Assembly (NCBI RefSeq): GCF_002892835.1
Contig: NZ_PJMB01000006.1
Span: 177,723 to 241,722 of the forward strand
Direction of reading: 5' to 3'
Source: Arthrobacter sp. AFG7.2
Lineage (GTDB): Bacteria; Actinomycetota; Actinomycetes; Actinomycetales; Micrococcaceae
Length of the DNA stretch: 64,000 nt
Part shown: positions 7,206-16,249 of the stretch, piece after piece
How positions within the stretch are numbered: position 1 is the stretch's first letter
Layout of the letters: each line of letters opens with the position of its first letter
Notes under the pieces: model-generated
Told to the model about the DNA's origin: nothing
Database searches by the model: none
The model's input: the letters and a program-made list of their open reading frames with translations, nothing else
Program-made: the position numbers and the translations under genes

Positions 7206-7989
7206 TCCGGAAGAGTTAAGCCTCCTTGCGCTGTATGAGGACTGGGAGGACGGCGACAGCAGGGAACATCTGCGGGTCTGCCCGGAATGCGCGGCAGATT
7301 TCGCCGCATTGCGCCGCACCGTTGACGCGGTCAGGACCACGCCGGATGCCCGCCTGCTGGAGGCGCCTGGCCCGCAGGTCTGGGCAGGAATCCACTGTGA
7401 GCTGGGGTTGTCCGAGGCTGTGCAGGAAGATCCTTTGAGTGGGCTCGAGGGACAGCAGGCTGCAGAACGCGAAAGTTTGGCGGAGCCTGTCCAGCTTCAG
7501 GGCCGGACCGTATCCCGCCCTGAGCAGCGCCGGGGCGCAACCGGCCCTGCAGCACGGCGTGCTGCAGCCTGGTGGCAGCGCCCGGGACCCTGGATGGCTG
7601 CGGCCGCGGCAGCGGTCCTGGTGACGGCAGGCGCGGTGTGGTCCCTCAACCAGGCACCCCGGCCGCTGGCCGAAGCCGACCTGGCACCGCTGGCCCAATA
7701 CTCTGCCGCAGGTTCCGCGAAGGTGGTGGAAAGTGCCGACGGCGCGCGTGCGTTGGAGGTCCGGCTCAGCAAGGACGAGGCGCAGGGTTACCAGGAGGTG
7801 TGGCTGATTGCCTCCGACCTCTCACGCCTGGTGAGCCTGGGAGTGATGAATTCGGACTCTGGAACCTTCCAGCTGCCCGCGGGCCTGGAGCTCTCGGACT
7901 ATCCGATCGTCGATGTCTCCGACGAACCCGTGGACGGCAACCCCGCGCATTCAAGCGTCAGCATCGCCAGGGGAACGCTTAACACCTGA
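7192..7989 (+). CDS. Anti-sigma factor, RskA-like, membrane-anchored
   Basis: 265 residues. The N-terminal zinc-binding anti-sigma motif is His26-x3-Cys30-x2-Cys33 (EHLRVCPECA). A linker leads to one transmembrane helix (about 133-152), then an extracytoplasmic RskA domain with the family signatures EVWLIASDLSRLVSLG, GTFQLPAGL and VDVSDEPVDGNPAHS. It should hold the upstream sigma factor inactive at the membrane until an external signal triggers cleavage. Its start lies inside the sigma gene. The last 39 bases overlap the convergent gene at 7951-8463. Confidence 0.9.
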   Translation: MPHPDPEELSLLALYEDWEDGDSREHLRVCPECAADFAALRRTVDAVRTTPDARLLEAPGPQVWAGIHCELGLSEAVQEDPLSGLEGQQAAERESLAEPVQLQGRTVSRPEQRRGATGPAARRAAAWWQRPGPWMAAAAAAVLVTAGAVWSLNQAPRPLAEADLAPLAQYSAAGSAKVVESADGARALEVRLSKDEAQGYQEVWLIASDLSRLVSLGVMNSDSGTFQLPAGLELSDYPIVDVSDEPVDGNPAHSSVSIARGTLNT

Positions 7990-8463
7990 CCGCCGGCCCT
8001 GCACCATTGAAACCACCTTGGTCCATTGCGTGACGGCCAGCGAAACCACGAGGGCTGCCGCCACGTGAAGGTGCAGCATCAGGTGCAGGTCGTGGGCGCC
8101 TGATCCCGCCGGCAAAGGAGCGCCGGGTGCCGGTGCGGAAGCATCGCCATGGTGTCCCGGCAGGGAGAATCCGCTGGCCGTGGAGAATGCTGCGAACGCC
8201 AGGTGCAGCAGCTGCTGCGCCAGTCCGGCGGCGAGGAGCGCCGCCCAGCCGGGCAGCCGACGTCGGCCTGCAATGGAAGCAGCCATGCCCAGCAGGGCGG
8301 CCAAAGCCACAACGATGAGGAACCCGGGCGCCCTGCCGCCGGCAGCCAGGTGCGCGGCCAGCCCTGCGCCGGCGGACATCGGGCCGGCGATCCATGCATG
8401 GGAAGTAGGCCCGGCGGCACGCCGGGCGGGGGTAGTCTCCACAACAGCGCCTGCACCTTCCAC
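7951..8463 (-). CDS. Hypothetical membrane protein
   Basis: 170 residues with about four hydrophobic helices (for example GFLIVVALAALLGMAASIAG and ALLAAGLAQQLLHLAFAAFS) and a His-rich stretch (HDLHLMLHLHVAAALVV). The GTG at 8463 is chosen because GAGGGG lies six bases upstream, and a longer frame from 8556 lacks a ribosome binding site. The 3' end overlaps the anti-sigma gene by 39 bases on the opposite strand. I do not recognise the family. The clustered histidines in a helix could bind metal, but nothing else supports that. Confidence 0.55.
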   Translation of the reverse strand: MEGAGAVVETTPARRAAGPTSHAWIAGPMSAGAGLAAHLAAGGRAPGFLIVVALAALLGMAASIAGRRRLPGWAALLAAGLAQQLLHLAFAAFSTASGFSLPGHHGDASAPAPGAPLPAGSGAHDLHLMLHLHVAAALVVSLAVTQWTKVVSMVQGRRSGVKRSPGDADA

Positions 8464-8607
8464 AGCGTTCCCCTCATTTCGCCAGAATCCATTCTTACCT
8501 GTCCTTACCCCGATGGACGGCGGTTGAGTCCGATGCATGAGGCCGCGCCACCGCACTGCGCCCGCCTTTCGGCTTTCGCCGTCCTTGAGTGAAGCTCCCG
8601 GAGACTG

Positions 8608-8636
8608 TTGACTTCCTACTTGTTAGCGCTCACAAT
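8608..8636 (+). promoter_or_regulatory. araBDA promoter with overlapping LacI-type operator
   Basis: -35 TTGACT (8608-8613) and -10 CACAAT (8631-8636) with 17-base spacing. The operator TGTTAGCGCTCACA (8621-8634, 12 of 14 positions symmetric around AGCGCT) covers the spacer and -10, so a LacI-family repressor would block RNA polymerase directly. Candidate regulators are the LacI proteins at 3710 and 16250. Confidence 0.75.
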
Positions 8637-8679
8637 TGACGCAGGCCGCGAAGTGGCGGCAGCTATGGAGGAAGTTCTT

Positions 8680-10431
8680 ATGGATGCAGTGGACGCCCCG
8701 GACACGTTTGTTATCGGCGTGGATTATGGAACGCTCTCGGGCCGCGCCGTGGTTGTGCGCGTTCGCGACGGCAAAGAGCTCGGCAGCGGCGTGTTCGAGT
8801 ACCCGCACGCAGTGGTGACTGACCTCCTGCCGGAAGACGTGGCGGGCCGCAACGCCGACGGAACTGCCGTCCGGCTTCCCGGCGAATGGGCGCTGCAGGT
8901 ACCCAACGATTACCGCGACGTCCTGCGCCATGCCGTTCCCGCTGCACTGGCCGACGCGAGAATCGATCCGTCCGCCGTCGTCGGAATCGCCACGGACTTC
9001 ACCGCCTGCACCATGGTGCCGGTCACTTCCGACGGCACCCCGCTGAATGAACTGGACCGCTTCCGCAGCCGTCCCCACGCCTACGTGAAGCTCTGGCGCC
9101 ACCATGCCGCGCAGCCGCAGGCGGACCGGATCAACCAGCTGGCCGCCGAGCGCGGCGAAGACTGGCTGCCGCGTTATGGCGGGCTGATCTCCTCGGAATG
9201 GGAGTTCGCCAAGGGACTGCAGCTGCTCGAGGAGGACCCGGAGGCCTATGCGGCGATGGACCACTGGGTGGAGGCCGCGGACTGGATCGTGTGGCAGCTC
9301 TGCGGCACGTACGTCCGCAACGCCTGCACCGCCGGCTACAAGGGGATCTACCAGGATGGGCGCTACCCGTCGGAGGACTTCCTCGCCGCGCTGAACCCGC
9401 AGTTCAAGGACTTCGTCAACAGCAAGCTCGAGCACACCATCGGCCGCCTCGGTGACGCCGCCGGCTACCTTACCGCCGAGGCGGCGGCCTGGACCGGACT
9501 GCCGGAAGGCATCGCCGTGGCCGTGGGCAACGTGGACGCACACGTCACGGCACCGGCAGCGAAAGCCGTGGACCCCGGCCAGCTCGTGGCGATCATGGGA
9601 ACGTCCACCTGCCACGTGATGAACGGAACGGAGCTGCGTGAAGTCCCCGGCATGTGCGGGGTGGTGGACGGCGGGGTCGTGGACGGACTGTGGGGCTACG
9701 AGGCCGGCCAGTCCGGCGTCGGCGATATCTTCGGCTGGTTCACGAAGTACGGGGTGCCGCCTGAATACCACCGCGCCGCTGAAGAAGCGGGCCTTGGCAT
9801 CCACGAATACCTCACCGGTCTGGCCTCCCGCCAGGCAATCGGGGAGCACGGGCTGATCGCCCTCGACTGGCACTCCGGCAACCGCTCGGTGCTGGTGGAC
9901 CACGAGCTTTCCGGGATCGTCGTGGGGCAGACTTTGGCTACGCGTCCAGAGGACACCTATCGTGCCCTGCTTGAAGCCACCGCCTTCGGTACCCGCACCA
10001 TCGTGGACGCGTTCCGCGACTCCGGCGTTCCGGTAAAAGAGTTCATTGTTGCCGGCGGTCTGCTGAAGAACCCGCTCCTCATGCAGATCTATGCTGACGC
10101 CACCGGCCTGCAGCTTTCAACGATCGGTTCCGCCCAGGGCCCGGCCCTCGGCTCGGCCATCCACGCCGCCGTGGCTGCCGGAAAGTACGCTGACATCCGC
10201 GAAGCTGCCGCCGCCATGGGCTCCGAACCCGGCGAGGTTTACACGCCCATCCCGGAGAACGTCGCAGCTTACGAGGAACTCTTCCAGGAATACAAGACGC
10301 TCCACGACTACTTCGGCCGCGGCAGCAATGACGTGATGCACCGGCTCAAGGCCATCCAGCGCAGGGCTGCCGGTTCCGTCCTGGGTGCTGAGCCCTCCGT
10401 TTCAATGGCAGCCGTGGAGGTGTCCGCATGA
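8680..10431 (+). CDS. araB: Ribulokinase
   Basis: 583 residues, an FGGY-type carbohydrate kinase that phosphorylates L-ribulose to L-ribulose-5-phosphate. The N-terminal ATPase fold is visible as FVIGVDYGTLSGRAVVV, with AIMGTSTCHVMN in the middle and the FGGY C-terminal ATP-binding pattern as VAGGLLKNPLLMQIYAD. The ATG at 8680 has GGAGGA seven bases upstream. The ATG of araD overlaps the stop codon (ATGA), giving translational coupling in an araB-araD-araA operon under the operator at 8621. Confidence 0.97.
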   Translation: MDAVDAPDTFVIGVDYGTLSGRAVVVRVRDGKELGSGVFEYPHAVVTDLLPEDVAGRNADGTAVRLPGEWALQVPNDYRDVLRHAVPAALADARIDPSAVVGIATDFTACTMVPVTSDGTPLNELDRFRSRPHAYVKLWRHHAAQPQADRINQLAAERGEDWLPRYGGLISSEWEFAKGLQLLEEDPEAYAAMDHWVEAADWIVWQLCGTYVRNACTAGYKGIYQDGRYPSEDFLAALNPQFKDFVNSKLEHTIGRLGDAAGYLTAEAAAWTGLPEGIAVAVGNVDAHVTAPAAKAVDPGQLVAIMGTSTCHVMNGTELREVPGMCGVVDGGVVDGLWGYEAGQSGVGDIFGWFTKYGVPPEYHRAAEEAGLGIHEYLTGLASRQAIGEHGLIALDWHSGNRSVLVDHELSGIVVGQTLATRPEDTYRALLEATAFGTRTIVDAFRDSGVPVKEFIVAGGLLKNPLLMQIYADATGLQLSTIGSAQGPALGSAIHAAVAAGKYADIREAAAAMGSEPGEVYTPIPENVAAYEELFQEYKTLHDYFGRGSNDVMHRLKAIQRRAAGSVLGAEPSVSMAAVEVSA

Positions 10432-11129
10432 GCGCCGGAACAGGACTCCTGGAAACAATCGCCCGCGTCCGCGACGAGGTCTGCGCCCTGCATGCTGAAC
10501 TGACGCGTTACGAACTGGTGGTGTGGACCGCAGGCAATGTCTCCGCCCGCGTGCCCGGCCAGGAACTCATGGTCATCAAGCCCTCCGGCGTCTCCTACCA
10601 GGACCTGTCCCCGGACCAGATGGTTGTCACCGACCTCTACGGCGTTCCCGTGGATGGCGACGCGCAGGGTGAGTGGGGCAACCCGCCGCTGTCGCCGTCG
10701 TCGGACACTGCCGCGCACGCCTACGTCTACCGGCACATGCCCGAGGTGGGCGGGGTGGTGCACACGCACTCCACCTACGCCACGGCGTGGGCAGCCAGGG
10801 GTGAGGCCATCCCCTGCGTCCTGACGATGATGAGCGATGAATTCGGCGGCTCTATCCCCGTCGGCCCGTTTGCGCTCATTGGCGACGATTCAATCGGGCA
10901 CGGCATCGTGGAGACACTGAAGAACTCCAACTCACCGGCCGTCCTGATGCAGAACCACGGCCCGTTCACCGTCGGCAAGGATGCAAAGTCCGCGGTCAAG
11001 GCCGCCGTAATGTGCGAGGAAGTCGCCCGCACCGTCCACATCGCCCGGCAGCTGGGCGAGCCCCTTGCCATTGACCAGGGGCACATCGACTCCCTGTACG
11101 CCCGCTACCAGAACGTGTACGGCCAGTAG
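10428..11129 (+). CDS. araD: L-ribulose-5-phosphate 4-epimerase
   Basis: 233 residues of the class II aldolase/epimerase fold. It converts L-ribulose-5-phosphate to D-xylulose-5-phosphate, feeding the pentose phosphate pathway. The zinc-binding [14 protein letters not shown] segment and the QNHGPFTVG motif are clear, as are the substrate-loop segments GNVSARVPG and [10 protein letters not shown]. It begins inside the araB stop codon and ends 40 bases before araA. Confidence 0.96.
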   Translation: MSAGTGLLETIARVRDEVCALHAELTRYELVVWTAGNVSARVPGQELMVIKPSGVSYQDLSPDQMVVTDLYGVPVDGDAQGEWGNPPLSPSSDTAAHAYVYRHMPEVGGVVHTHSTYATAWAARGEAIPCVLTMMSDEFGGSIPVGPFALIGDDSIGHGIVETLKNSNSPAVLMQNHGPFTVGKDAKSAVKAAVMCEEVARTVHIARQLGEPLAIDQGHIDSLYARYQNVYGQ

Positions 11130-11169
11130 TTTTCACTGCCGTCGCCCCCAAAAATTTCCAGGAGAACCC

Positions 11170-12690
11170 ATGAGCACCGCAGCACACACTTCACTTGACG
11201 GCTATGAGGTCTGGTTCCTCACCGGCAGCCAGCACCTCTATGGCGAGGACGTCCTCAAGCAGGTGGCCGCGCAGTCGCAGGAGATCGCCAACCAGCTCAA
11301 CGCCTCGTCGTCAGTGCCGGTGCGGATTGTCTGGAAACCGGTCCTGACCGATTCGGACGCGATCCGCCGCACCGCCCTCGAGGCCAACTCCGATGATTCC
11401 GTCATTGGCGTCACGGCCTGGATGCACACCTTCAGCCCGGCCAAGATGTGGATCCAGGGCCTGGACCTGCTCCGCAAGCCGCTGCTGCACCTGCACACGC
11501 AGGCCAACCGGGACCTGCCCTGGGCGGACATCGACTTCGACTTCATGAACCTGAACCAGGCCGCCCATGGCGACCGCGAGTTCGGATACATCCAGTCACG
11601 GCTGGGCATCGCCCGCAAGACCGTGGTGGGCCACGTTTCCAACCCCGAGGTGGCGCGCCAAGTGGGTTCATGGCAGCGCGCCGCCGCCGGCTGGGCTGCC
11701 GTCCGCACCCTGAAGCTGACCCGCTTCGGTGACAACATGCGCAACGTCGCCGTTACCGAAGGCGACAAGACCGAAGCTGAGCTGCGCTTCGGCGTCGCAG
11801 TCAACACGTGGTCCGTCAATGAGCTCGCAGACGCCGTCCACGGCGCCGAAGAGTCCGACGTCGACGCCTTGGTTGCGGAATACGAGGACCTCTACGACGT
11901 GGTTCCGGAGCTCCGCTCCGGGGACGCCCGGCACGAATCGCTGCGCTACGGCGCCCGGATCGAGCTGGGCCTGCGCAGCTTCCTGGAAGCCAACGGCTCG
12001 GCGGCGTTCACCACCTCCTTCGAGGACCTGGGCGCCCTCCGCCAGCTCCCCGGCCTGGCCGTGCAGAGGCTGATGGCGGCCGGTTACGGCTTCGGCGCCG
12101 AGGGCGACTGGAAAACCGCCATCCTGGTCAGGGCCGCCAAGGTGATGGGCGCAGGGCTGCCCGGCGGCGCGTCCCTCATGGAGGACTACACCTACCACCT
12201 GGAGCCCGGGGCTGAGAAGATCCTCGGGGCCCACATGCTTGAGGTCTGCCCCTCCCTGACGGCAACAAAACCCCGGTTGGAAATCCACCCCCTGGGCATT
12301 GGCGGCAAGGAGGACCCGGTCCGCCTGGTGTTCGACGCCGATGCTTCCGCGGGCGTGGTGGTGGCCCTGTCAGACATGCGGGACCGTTTCCGCCTGGTGG
12401 CCAACGCCGTCGACGTTGTCCCGCTGGACCAGCCGCTGCCCAACCTGCCCGTGGCGCGCGCCCTGTGGGAGCCCAAGCCGGACTTTGCCACCTCAGCGGC
12501 AGCCTGGCTGACGGCCGGAGCCGCGCACCACACCGTCCTGTCCACGCAGGTGGGCATGGATGTGTTCGAGGACTTCGCGGAGATCGCCAAAACCGAACTG
12601 CTGACGATCGACGAAGGCACCACCATCCGGCAGTTCAAGAAGGACCTGAACTGGAACGCCGCGTACTACAAGCTGGCCGGAGGCATCTGA
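11170..12690 (+). CDS. araA: L-arabinose isomerase
   Basis: 506 residues, the usual size for AraA, which interconverts L-arabinose and L-ribulose with Mn2+. Recognisable segments are [17 protein letters not shown] at the N-terminus, [16 protein letters not shown], the conserved [16 protein letters not shown] region, [11 protein letters not shown], and the C-terminal [16 protein letters not shown]. The ATG at 11170 has CAGGAG upstream. It completes the cytoplasmic arabinose pathway with AraB and AraD. No arabinose transporter is encoded next to it. Confidence 0.97.
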   Translation: MSTAAHTSLDGYEVWFLTGSQHLYGEDVLKQVAAQSQEIANQLNASSSVPVRIVWKPVLTDSDAIRRTALEANSDDSVIGVTAWMHTFSPAKMWIQGLDLLRKPLLHLHTQANRDLPWADIDFDFMNLNQAAHGDREFGYIQSRLGIARKTVVGHVSNPEVARQVGSWQRAAAGWAAVRTLKLTRFGDNMRNVAVTEGDKTEAELRFGVAVNTWSVNELADAVHGAEESDVDALVAEYEDLYDVVPELRSGDARHESLRYGARIELGLRSFLEANGSAAFTTSFEDLGALRQLPGLAVQRLMAAGYGFGAEGDWKTAILVRAAKVMGAGLPGGASLMEDYTYHLEPGAEKILGAHMLEVCPSLTATKPRLEIHPLGIGGKEDPVRLVFDADASAGVVVALSDMRDRFRLVANAVDVVPLDQPLPNLPVARALWEPKPDFATSAAAWLTAGAAHHTVLSTQVGMDVFEDFAEIAKTELLTIDEGTTIRQFKKDLNWNAAYYKLAGGI

Positions 12691-12729
12691 CGGCGGGATC
12701 GGGGCAGCAGGGGATCGGGGCCGGAAGGC

Positions 12730-13671
12730 CTACACCCCGAAGTGCGCCCGCGGAGGACCCTCAGGCAGCCGCTTGAGGATGTCCTCCGCCACCCAGCGCA
12801 CCTTGATGTTCCGGTGGCTGGAAGCCTTGGCAAGAATGGCAAAAGCCTCCTGGTACGAGCACCGGTTCTGGGCCATGATCACACCGCAGGCAACGTTGAT
12901 GGACGTGCGGCTGTCCAGGGCCGAGCGCAGGTCTGTGGCCGTTGCCTTGGCTCCATGGAGGCTGACGGCCACTTCAAGGCTCTTGGCCGCGAGCCCGGCG
13001 AAGCTGCGGGCTTCCGCGATAACCTGCAGCGGGAAGGCCTTGGCGTCCTGGGCAAACAGCGCCAGGGCAGCGAGTGTTTCACCTGCACCTGCATCCCCGT
13101 CCGCAGCCTCGCTTGTGACCCGAAGCCGGATGGCCATGGCGCTGCCAAACCCTGCCAGCTGGAGTTGCGTAGAGTAGCGGGGCCAGCGAAAGTCACCGTT
13201 CCGCTGCAGTACTGCCACAGGATGGCCGCCGACGAGCACTTCGCTCAGGGGCCCTTCCTTGGCTTGCTGCTCCCACTCCAGGAGCTCCACAAGGCCGTCA
13301 TCGGTGCCCGTGACAACAGGGTTCCTCTTCACCTGGTGCACCACGGCGCCGCATTCAATCCGCAGGCCCGTCGCCCGCGCAACCTTCCGGACAGCCGCCG
13401 CGGCAAGCACATCAAGGGAGTCACGCAGGGTGTGCGTGCCGCTTACCAGGTCAAGCAGGAGCCCGTCGTGGTGGACGTTCTCCGAGAGTCCTGGCCCGGC
13501 CGGGGCCAGGCTCGCCGGGACGTGCCGGCGGGTCTTTTCCTGCTGGGAATGGAGAGGGCCGGCGACGGCTGGGGGAGAGGCCTTGGTCTCAAAGGCCTCC
13601 TCGTCGCCGGCCCCGTTATGTACCCGTGTCCTGCGGACCGGGAAAGCCGAACTCTTGTGCTGTGCGTGCAT
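12730..13671 (-). CDS. GAF-ANTAR domain response regulator (RNA-binding antiterminator type)
   Basis: 313 residues. A GAF-like sensory domain (about 70-225) is followed by an ANTAR domain (about 240-305: LRSALDSRTSINVACGVIMAQNRCSYQEAFAILAK in part), which in known members binds tandem RNA hairpins to prevent termination. The ATG at 13671 is preferred, with AGGGGG upstream. A TTG start at 13734 would add 21 residues. It converges on araA and is divergent from the arabinofuranosidase gene. Its RNA target is not evident here, and a link to arabinose use is only positional. Confidence 0.8.
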   Translation of the reverse strand: MHAQHKSSAFPVRRTRVHNGAGDEEAFETKASPPAVAGPLHSQQEKTRRHVPASLAPAGPGLSENVHHDGLLLDLVSGTHTLRDSLDVLAAAAVRKVARATGLRIECGAVVHQVKRNPVVTGTDDGLVELLEWEQQAKEGPLSEVLVGGHPVAVLQRNGDFRWPRYSTQLQLAGFGSAMAIRLRVTSEAADGDAGAGETLAALALFAQDAKAFPLQVIAEARSFAGLAAKSLEVAVSLHGAKATATDLRSALDSRTSINVACGVIMAQNRCSYQEAFAILAKASSHRNIKVRWVAEDILKRLPEGPPRAHFGV

Positions 13672-13720
13672 TGCAGTCTCACACCCCCTAGTGAGCCAAG
13701 TACTACGAGTCAGAACATGT

Positions 13721-13735
13721 CTTGTCTCTGACAAG
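13721..13735. repeat. Short perfect inverted repeat upstream of the ANTAR gene
   Basis: CTTGTC-TCT-GACAAG, 6-bp arms with a 3-base centre, about 50-65 bases upstream of the ANTAR start. It could be an operator or a small hairpin in the leader. The short length makes chance possible. Confidence 0.35.
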
Positions 13736-13940
13736 AACTTAGTTGCGCCTTTGATGCCGGTGAATGCGTAAGCGGTACCCGATTTTCAGATTAGGTACTA
13801 CTTGGACTTCCGGCCCATGTGCCAGGCTGCCGGCATTGCCGGAGGTGGCGTCAACCGCGGGCCCCGGCGGTTCCGGTTGTCCCTGCCACGCCCTGTTCCG
13901 GCTGGGAGCTTGACTACCGCGGCGGCAGCACGAACAATAT

Positions 13941-13958
13941 TTCTATAACGTTGTAGAA
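13941..13958. promoter_or_regulatory. LacI-type operator upstream of the arabinofuranosidase gene
   Basis: TTCTATAACGTTGTAGAA is symmetric at 16 of 18 positions around AACGTT and lies 20 bases before the GTG start. Related half-sites are present before the LacI gene (16200) and the rhamnogalacturonan lyase gene (54427). Its class differs from the AGCGCT-centred ara operator at 8621. Confidence 0.7.
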
Positions 13959-13978
13959 CCTGAAACGAGGATGTTTTC

Positions 13979-15505
13979 GTGACCGCTGCAGAATCAGCCA
14001 CCGCCAAGATCACTATGGACCCCGCTTTTGCCGTGGGGCCGGTCCGGCGGCGCACCTTCGGTGCCTTCGTGGAGCATCTTGGCCGCTGTGTGTACACCGG
14101 CATTTTCGAGCCGGAGCACCCTAAAGCGGACGAGGACGGCTTCCGCAGTGACGTGCTGGAGCTGACCCGCGAACTGGGCGTCTCCACGGTCCGCTATCCG
14201 GGCGGCAACTTTGTCTCCGGCTACCGCTGGGAGGACGGTGTTGGCCCCGCCGACAAGCGGCCGGTCCGGCTTGACTTGGCCTGGCACTCCACTGATCCCA
14301 ACCTGGTGGGTGTTGACGAGTTCGCGAAGTGGTCCGCGAAGGCCGGGGTTGAAACCATGATGGCCGTGAACCTGGGTACGCGCGGCACGCAGGAAGCGCT
14401 GGACCTGCTGGAGTACTGCAACATCGACGGCGGTACCGCCTTTTCCGAGCAGCGCCGCGCCAACGGTGCCGGGAACGGCTACGGCATCAAGATGTGGTGC
14501 CTGGGCAACGAGATGGACGGCCCCTGGCAGATCGGACACAAGAACGCCCTCGAATACGGACGGCTGGCAGCGGACACCGCCCGCGGCATGCGCATGATCG
14601 AGCCCGACCTGGAACTTGTGGCGTGCGGCAGCTCCGGCCCCACCATGAGCACCTTCGGCGAATGGGAGCGCGTTGTCCTCTCTGAAACCTACGAGCTGGT
14701 GGACCTGATCTCGGCGCACCAGTACTTCGAGGACTTCGGGGACCTGCAGGAACACCTCTCCGCCGGCCACCGGATGGAAGCATTCATTCATGACATCGTG
14801 AGCCATATCGACCATGTGAAGTCGGTGAAGAAGTCCACCAGGCAGGTCAACATCTCCTTCGATGAGTGGAACGTGTGGCACATGAGCCGGGACGAGTCGC
14901 GGGCTCCCACCGGCAAGGACTGGCCGGTGGCCCCCGTCTTGCTTGAGGACACCTACACGGTGGCGGACGCCGTCGTCGTCGGTGATCTCCTGATCACCCT
15001 GCTCAAGAACACGGACCGGGTCCACTCAGCCAGCCTGGCGCAACTGGTCAACGTGATCGCCCCGATCATGACCGAGCCCGGCGGCCGCGCCTGGAAGCAG
15101 ACCACGTTCCACCCCTTCGCCCTCACCTCCCGCCACGCCTCCGGAACCGTCCTCCAGCTCGCCGTCGAATCCCCGCTTGCCAGCGGCGGCAAGACGACCG
15201 GCTTTGCCGCAGTGTCCGCCGTCGCAACGTATGACGCTGAGAAGGGCGAGGCCGTGGTGTTTGCCGTAAACCGCTCGGTTACTGACTCGCTCGGCCTCGA
15301 CGCCGTCGTGTCCGGCCTGGGCAACGTGCGCGTGGTGGAGGCTGTCAGCTACGCGAACAAGGATCCGTACTGGCAGGCAACCGCTGACGACTCGACCTCC
15401 GTCCTGCCTACGGAAAACGTCACCGCAAAGGCCGACGGCGGCCGCCTCACCGCCGAACTGCCGGCAGTGTCCTGGTCCATGATCCGGCTGGCCGTGGGAC
15501 AGTAG
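13979..15505 (+). CDS. abfA: Alpha-N-arabinofuranosidase, GH51
   Basis: 508 residues, a full-length GH51 enzyme releasing L-arabinofuranose from arabinan or arabinoxylan oligosaccharides. The acid/base Glu178 lies in CLGNEMDGPW and the nucleophile Glu296 in ISFDEWNVW. The N-terminus has the family motif RTFGAFVEHLGRCVYTGIFEP. There is no signal peptide, so it acts on imported oligosaccharides in the cytoplasm. The GTG start has ACGAGG upstream, and a competing ATG at 13971 runs into a stop. The product L-arabinose feeds the neighbouring AraABD enzymes. Confidence 0.95.
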   Translation: MTAAESATAKITMDPAFAVGPVRRRTFGAFVEHLGRCVYTGIFEPEHPKADEDGFRSDVLELTRELGVSTVRYPGGNFVSGYRWEDGVGPADKRPVRLDLAWHSTDPNLVGVDEFAKWSAKAGVETMMAVNLGTRGTQEALDLLEYCNIDGGTAFSEQRRANGAGNGYGIKMWCLGNEMDGPWQIGHKNALEYGRLAADTARGMRMIEPDLELVACGSSGPTMSTFGEWERVVLSETYELVDLISAHQYFEDFGDLQEHLSAGHRMEAFIHDIVSHIDHVKSVKKSTRQVNISFDEWNVWHMSRDESRAPTGKDWPVAPVLLEDTYTVADAVVVGDLLITLLKNTDRVHSASLAQLVNVIAPIMTEPGGRAWKQTTFHPFALTSRHASGTVLQLAVESPLASGGKTTGFAAVSAVATYDAEKGEAVVFAVNRSVTDSLGLDAVVSGLGNVRVVEAVSYANKDPYWQATADDSTSVLPTENVTAKADGGRLTAELPAVSWSMIRLAVGQ

Positions 15506-15561
15506 CCCTCCCGGACATGGGCGAATGACGACGGCGGCCCGCGGGTGGGAGGATGGTCCGC

Positions 15562-16137
15562 ATGGAACTGCACATCACAGGGGACCCCGCCGCGGACAAG
15601 TTGTTGAGCGAAGACGGCTTCGCACTCCTCACGGGAATGCTGCTGGACCAGCAGGTGACCATGGAATCCGCGTTTGCGGGGCCGGAGAAAATCAGGACAC
15701 GGATCGGGTCCATGACGCCCCAGGCCATCGCGGAGCATGAACCGCAGGCCTTTGTGGAGATGTTCAAGGAGCGGCCCGCCGTCCACCGCTTCCCCGGCTC
15801 AATGGCTGCACGGGTGCAGGCGCTCGCTGAAACGGTGCAGAACGAATGGGACGGGGATGCAACCGCCATCTGGACCAGGGACAACCCGGACGGTGCCGAG
15901 GTGTTGCGCCGGCTGAAGGCCCTGCCCGGCTTCGGAGAGCAGAAAGCCAGGATCTTCCTGGCGCTCCTGGGCAAGCAGTGCGGCCTGCGGGCGCCGGGGT
16001 GGCGGGAGGCTGCCGGGCATTACGGTGAGGAAGGCTCGTATCTCTCCGTGGCTGACATCGTGGACCCGGAGTCGCTCACCAAGGTCCGCGCCAGCAAGCA
16101 GGCCGCCAAGGCAGCAGCAAAAGCAGCGAAGGACTGA
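15562..16137 (+). CDS. HhH-GPD-type base-excision DNA repair protein
   Basis: 191 residues. A helix-hairpin-helix-like LKALPGFGEQKARIFLALLGKQ (about residues 115-137) and the N-terminal LLTGMLLDQQVTMESAFAGP resemble the HhH-GPD DNA glycosylase superfamily, in a short actinobacterial form. The Ala/Lys-rich tail may contact DNA. The ATG at 15562 is favoured over 15553 because GGGAGG abuts the first ATG but is about nine bases from the second. It follows abfA by 56 bases. The substrate base is unknown. Confidence 0.75.
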   Translation: MELHITGDPAADKLLSEDGFALLTGMLLDQQVTMESAFAGPEKIRTRIGSMTPQAIAEHEPQAFVEMFKERPAVHRFPGSMAARVQALAETVQNEWDGDATAIWTRDNPDGAEVLRRLKALPGFGEQKARIFLALLGKQCGLRAPGWREAAGHYGEEGSYLSVADIVDPESLTKVRASKQAAKAAAKAAKD

Positions 16138-16199
16138 AACCGCGGCCCACGCCTTCGCCGGGCCGGCGCGCGTCCCGCAGTTGCCGCCCCGGTCCCAAC

Positions 16200-16217
16200 T
16201 TCTGCAACGATGTATGG
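16200..16217. promoter_or_regulatory. Operator-like site upstream of the LacI gene
   Basis: TTCTGCAACGATGTATGG shares the left half (TTCT-AACG) and part of the right half of the abfA operator at 13941, 33 bases before the LacI start. It could mediate autoregulation. The symmetry is weak. Confidence 0.35.
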
Positions 16218-16249
16218 CAGCAACTGGCGGAACCACACGAAGGAGCACA

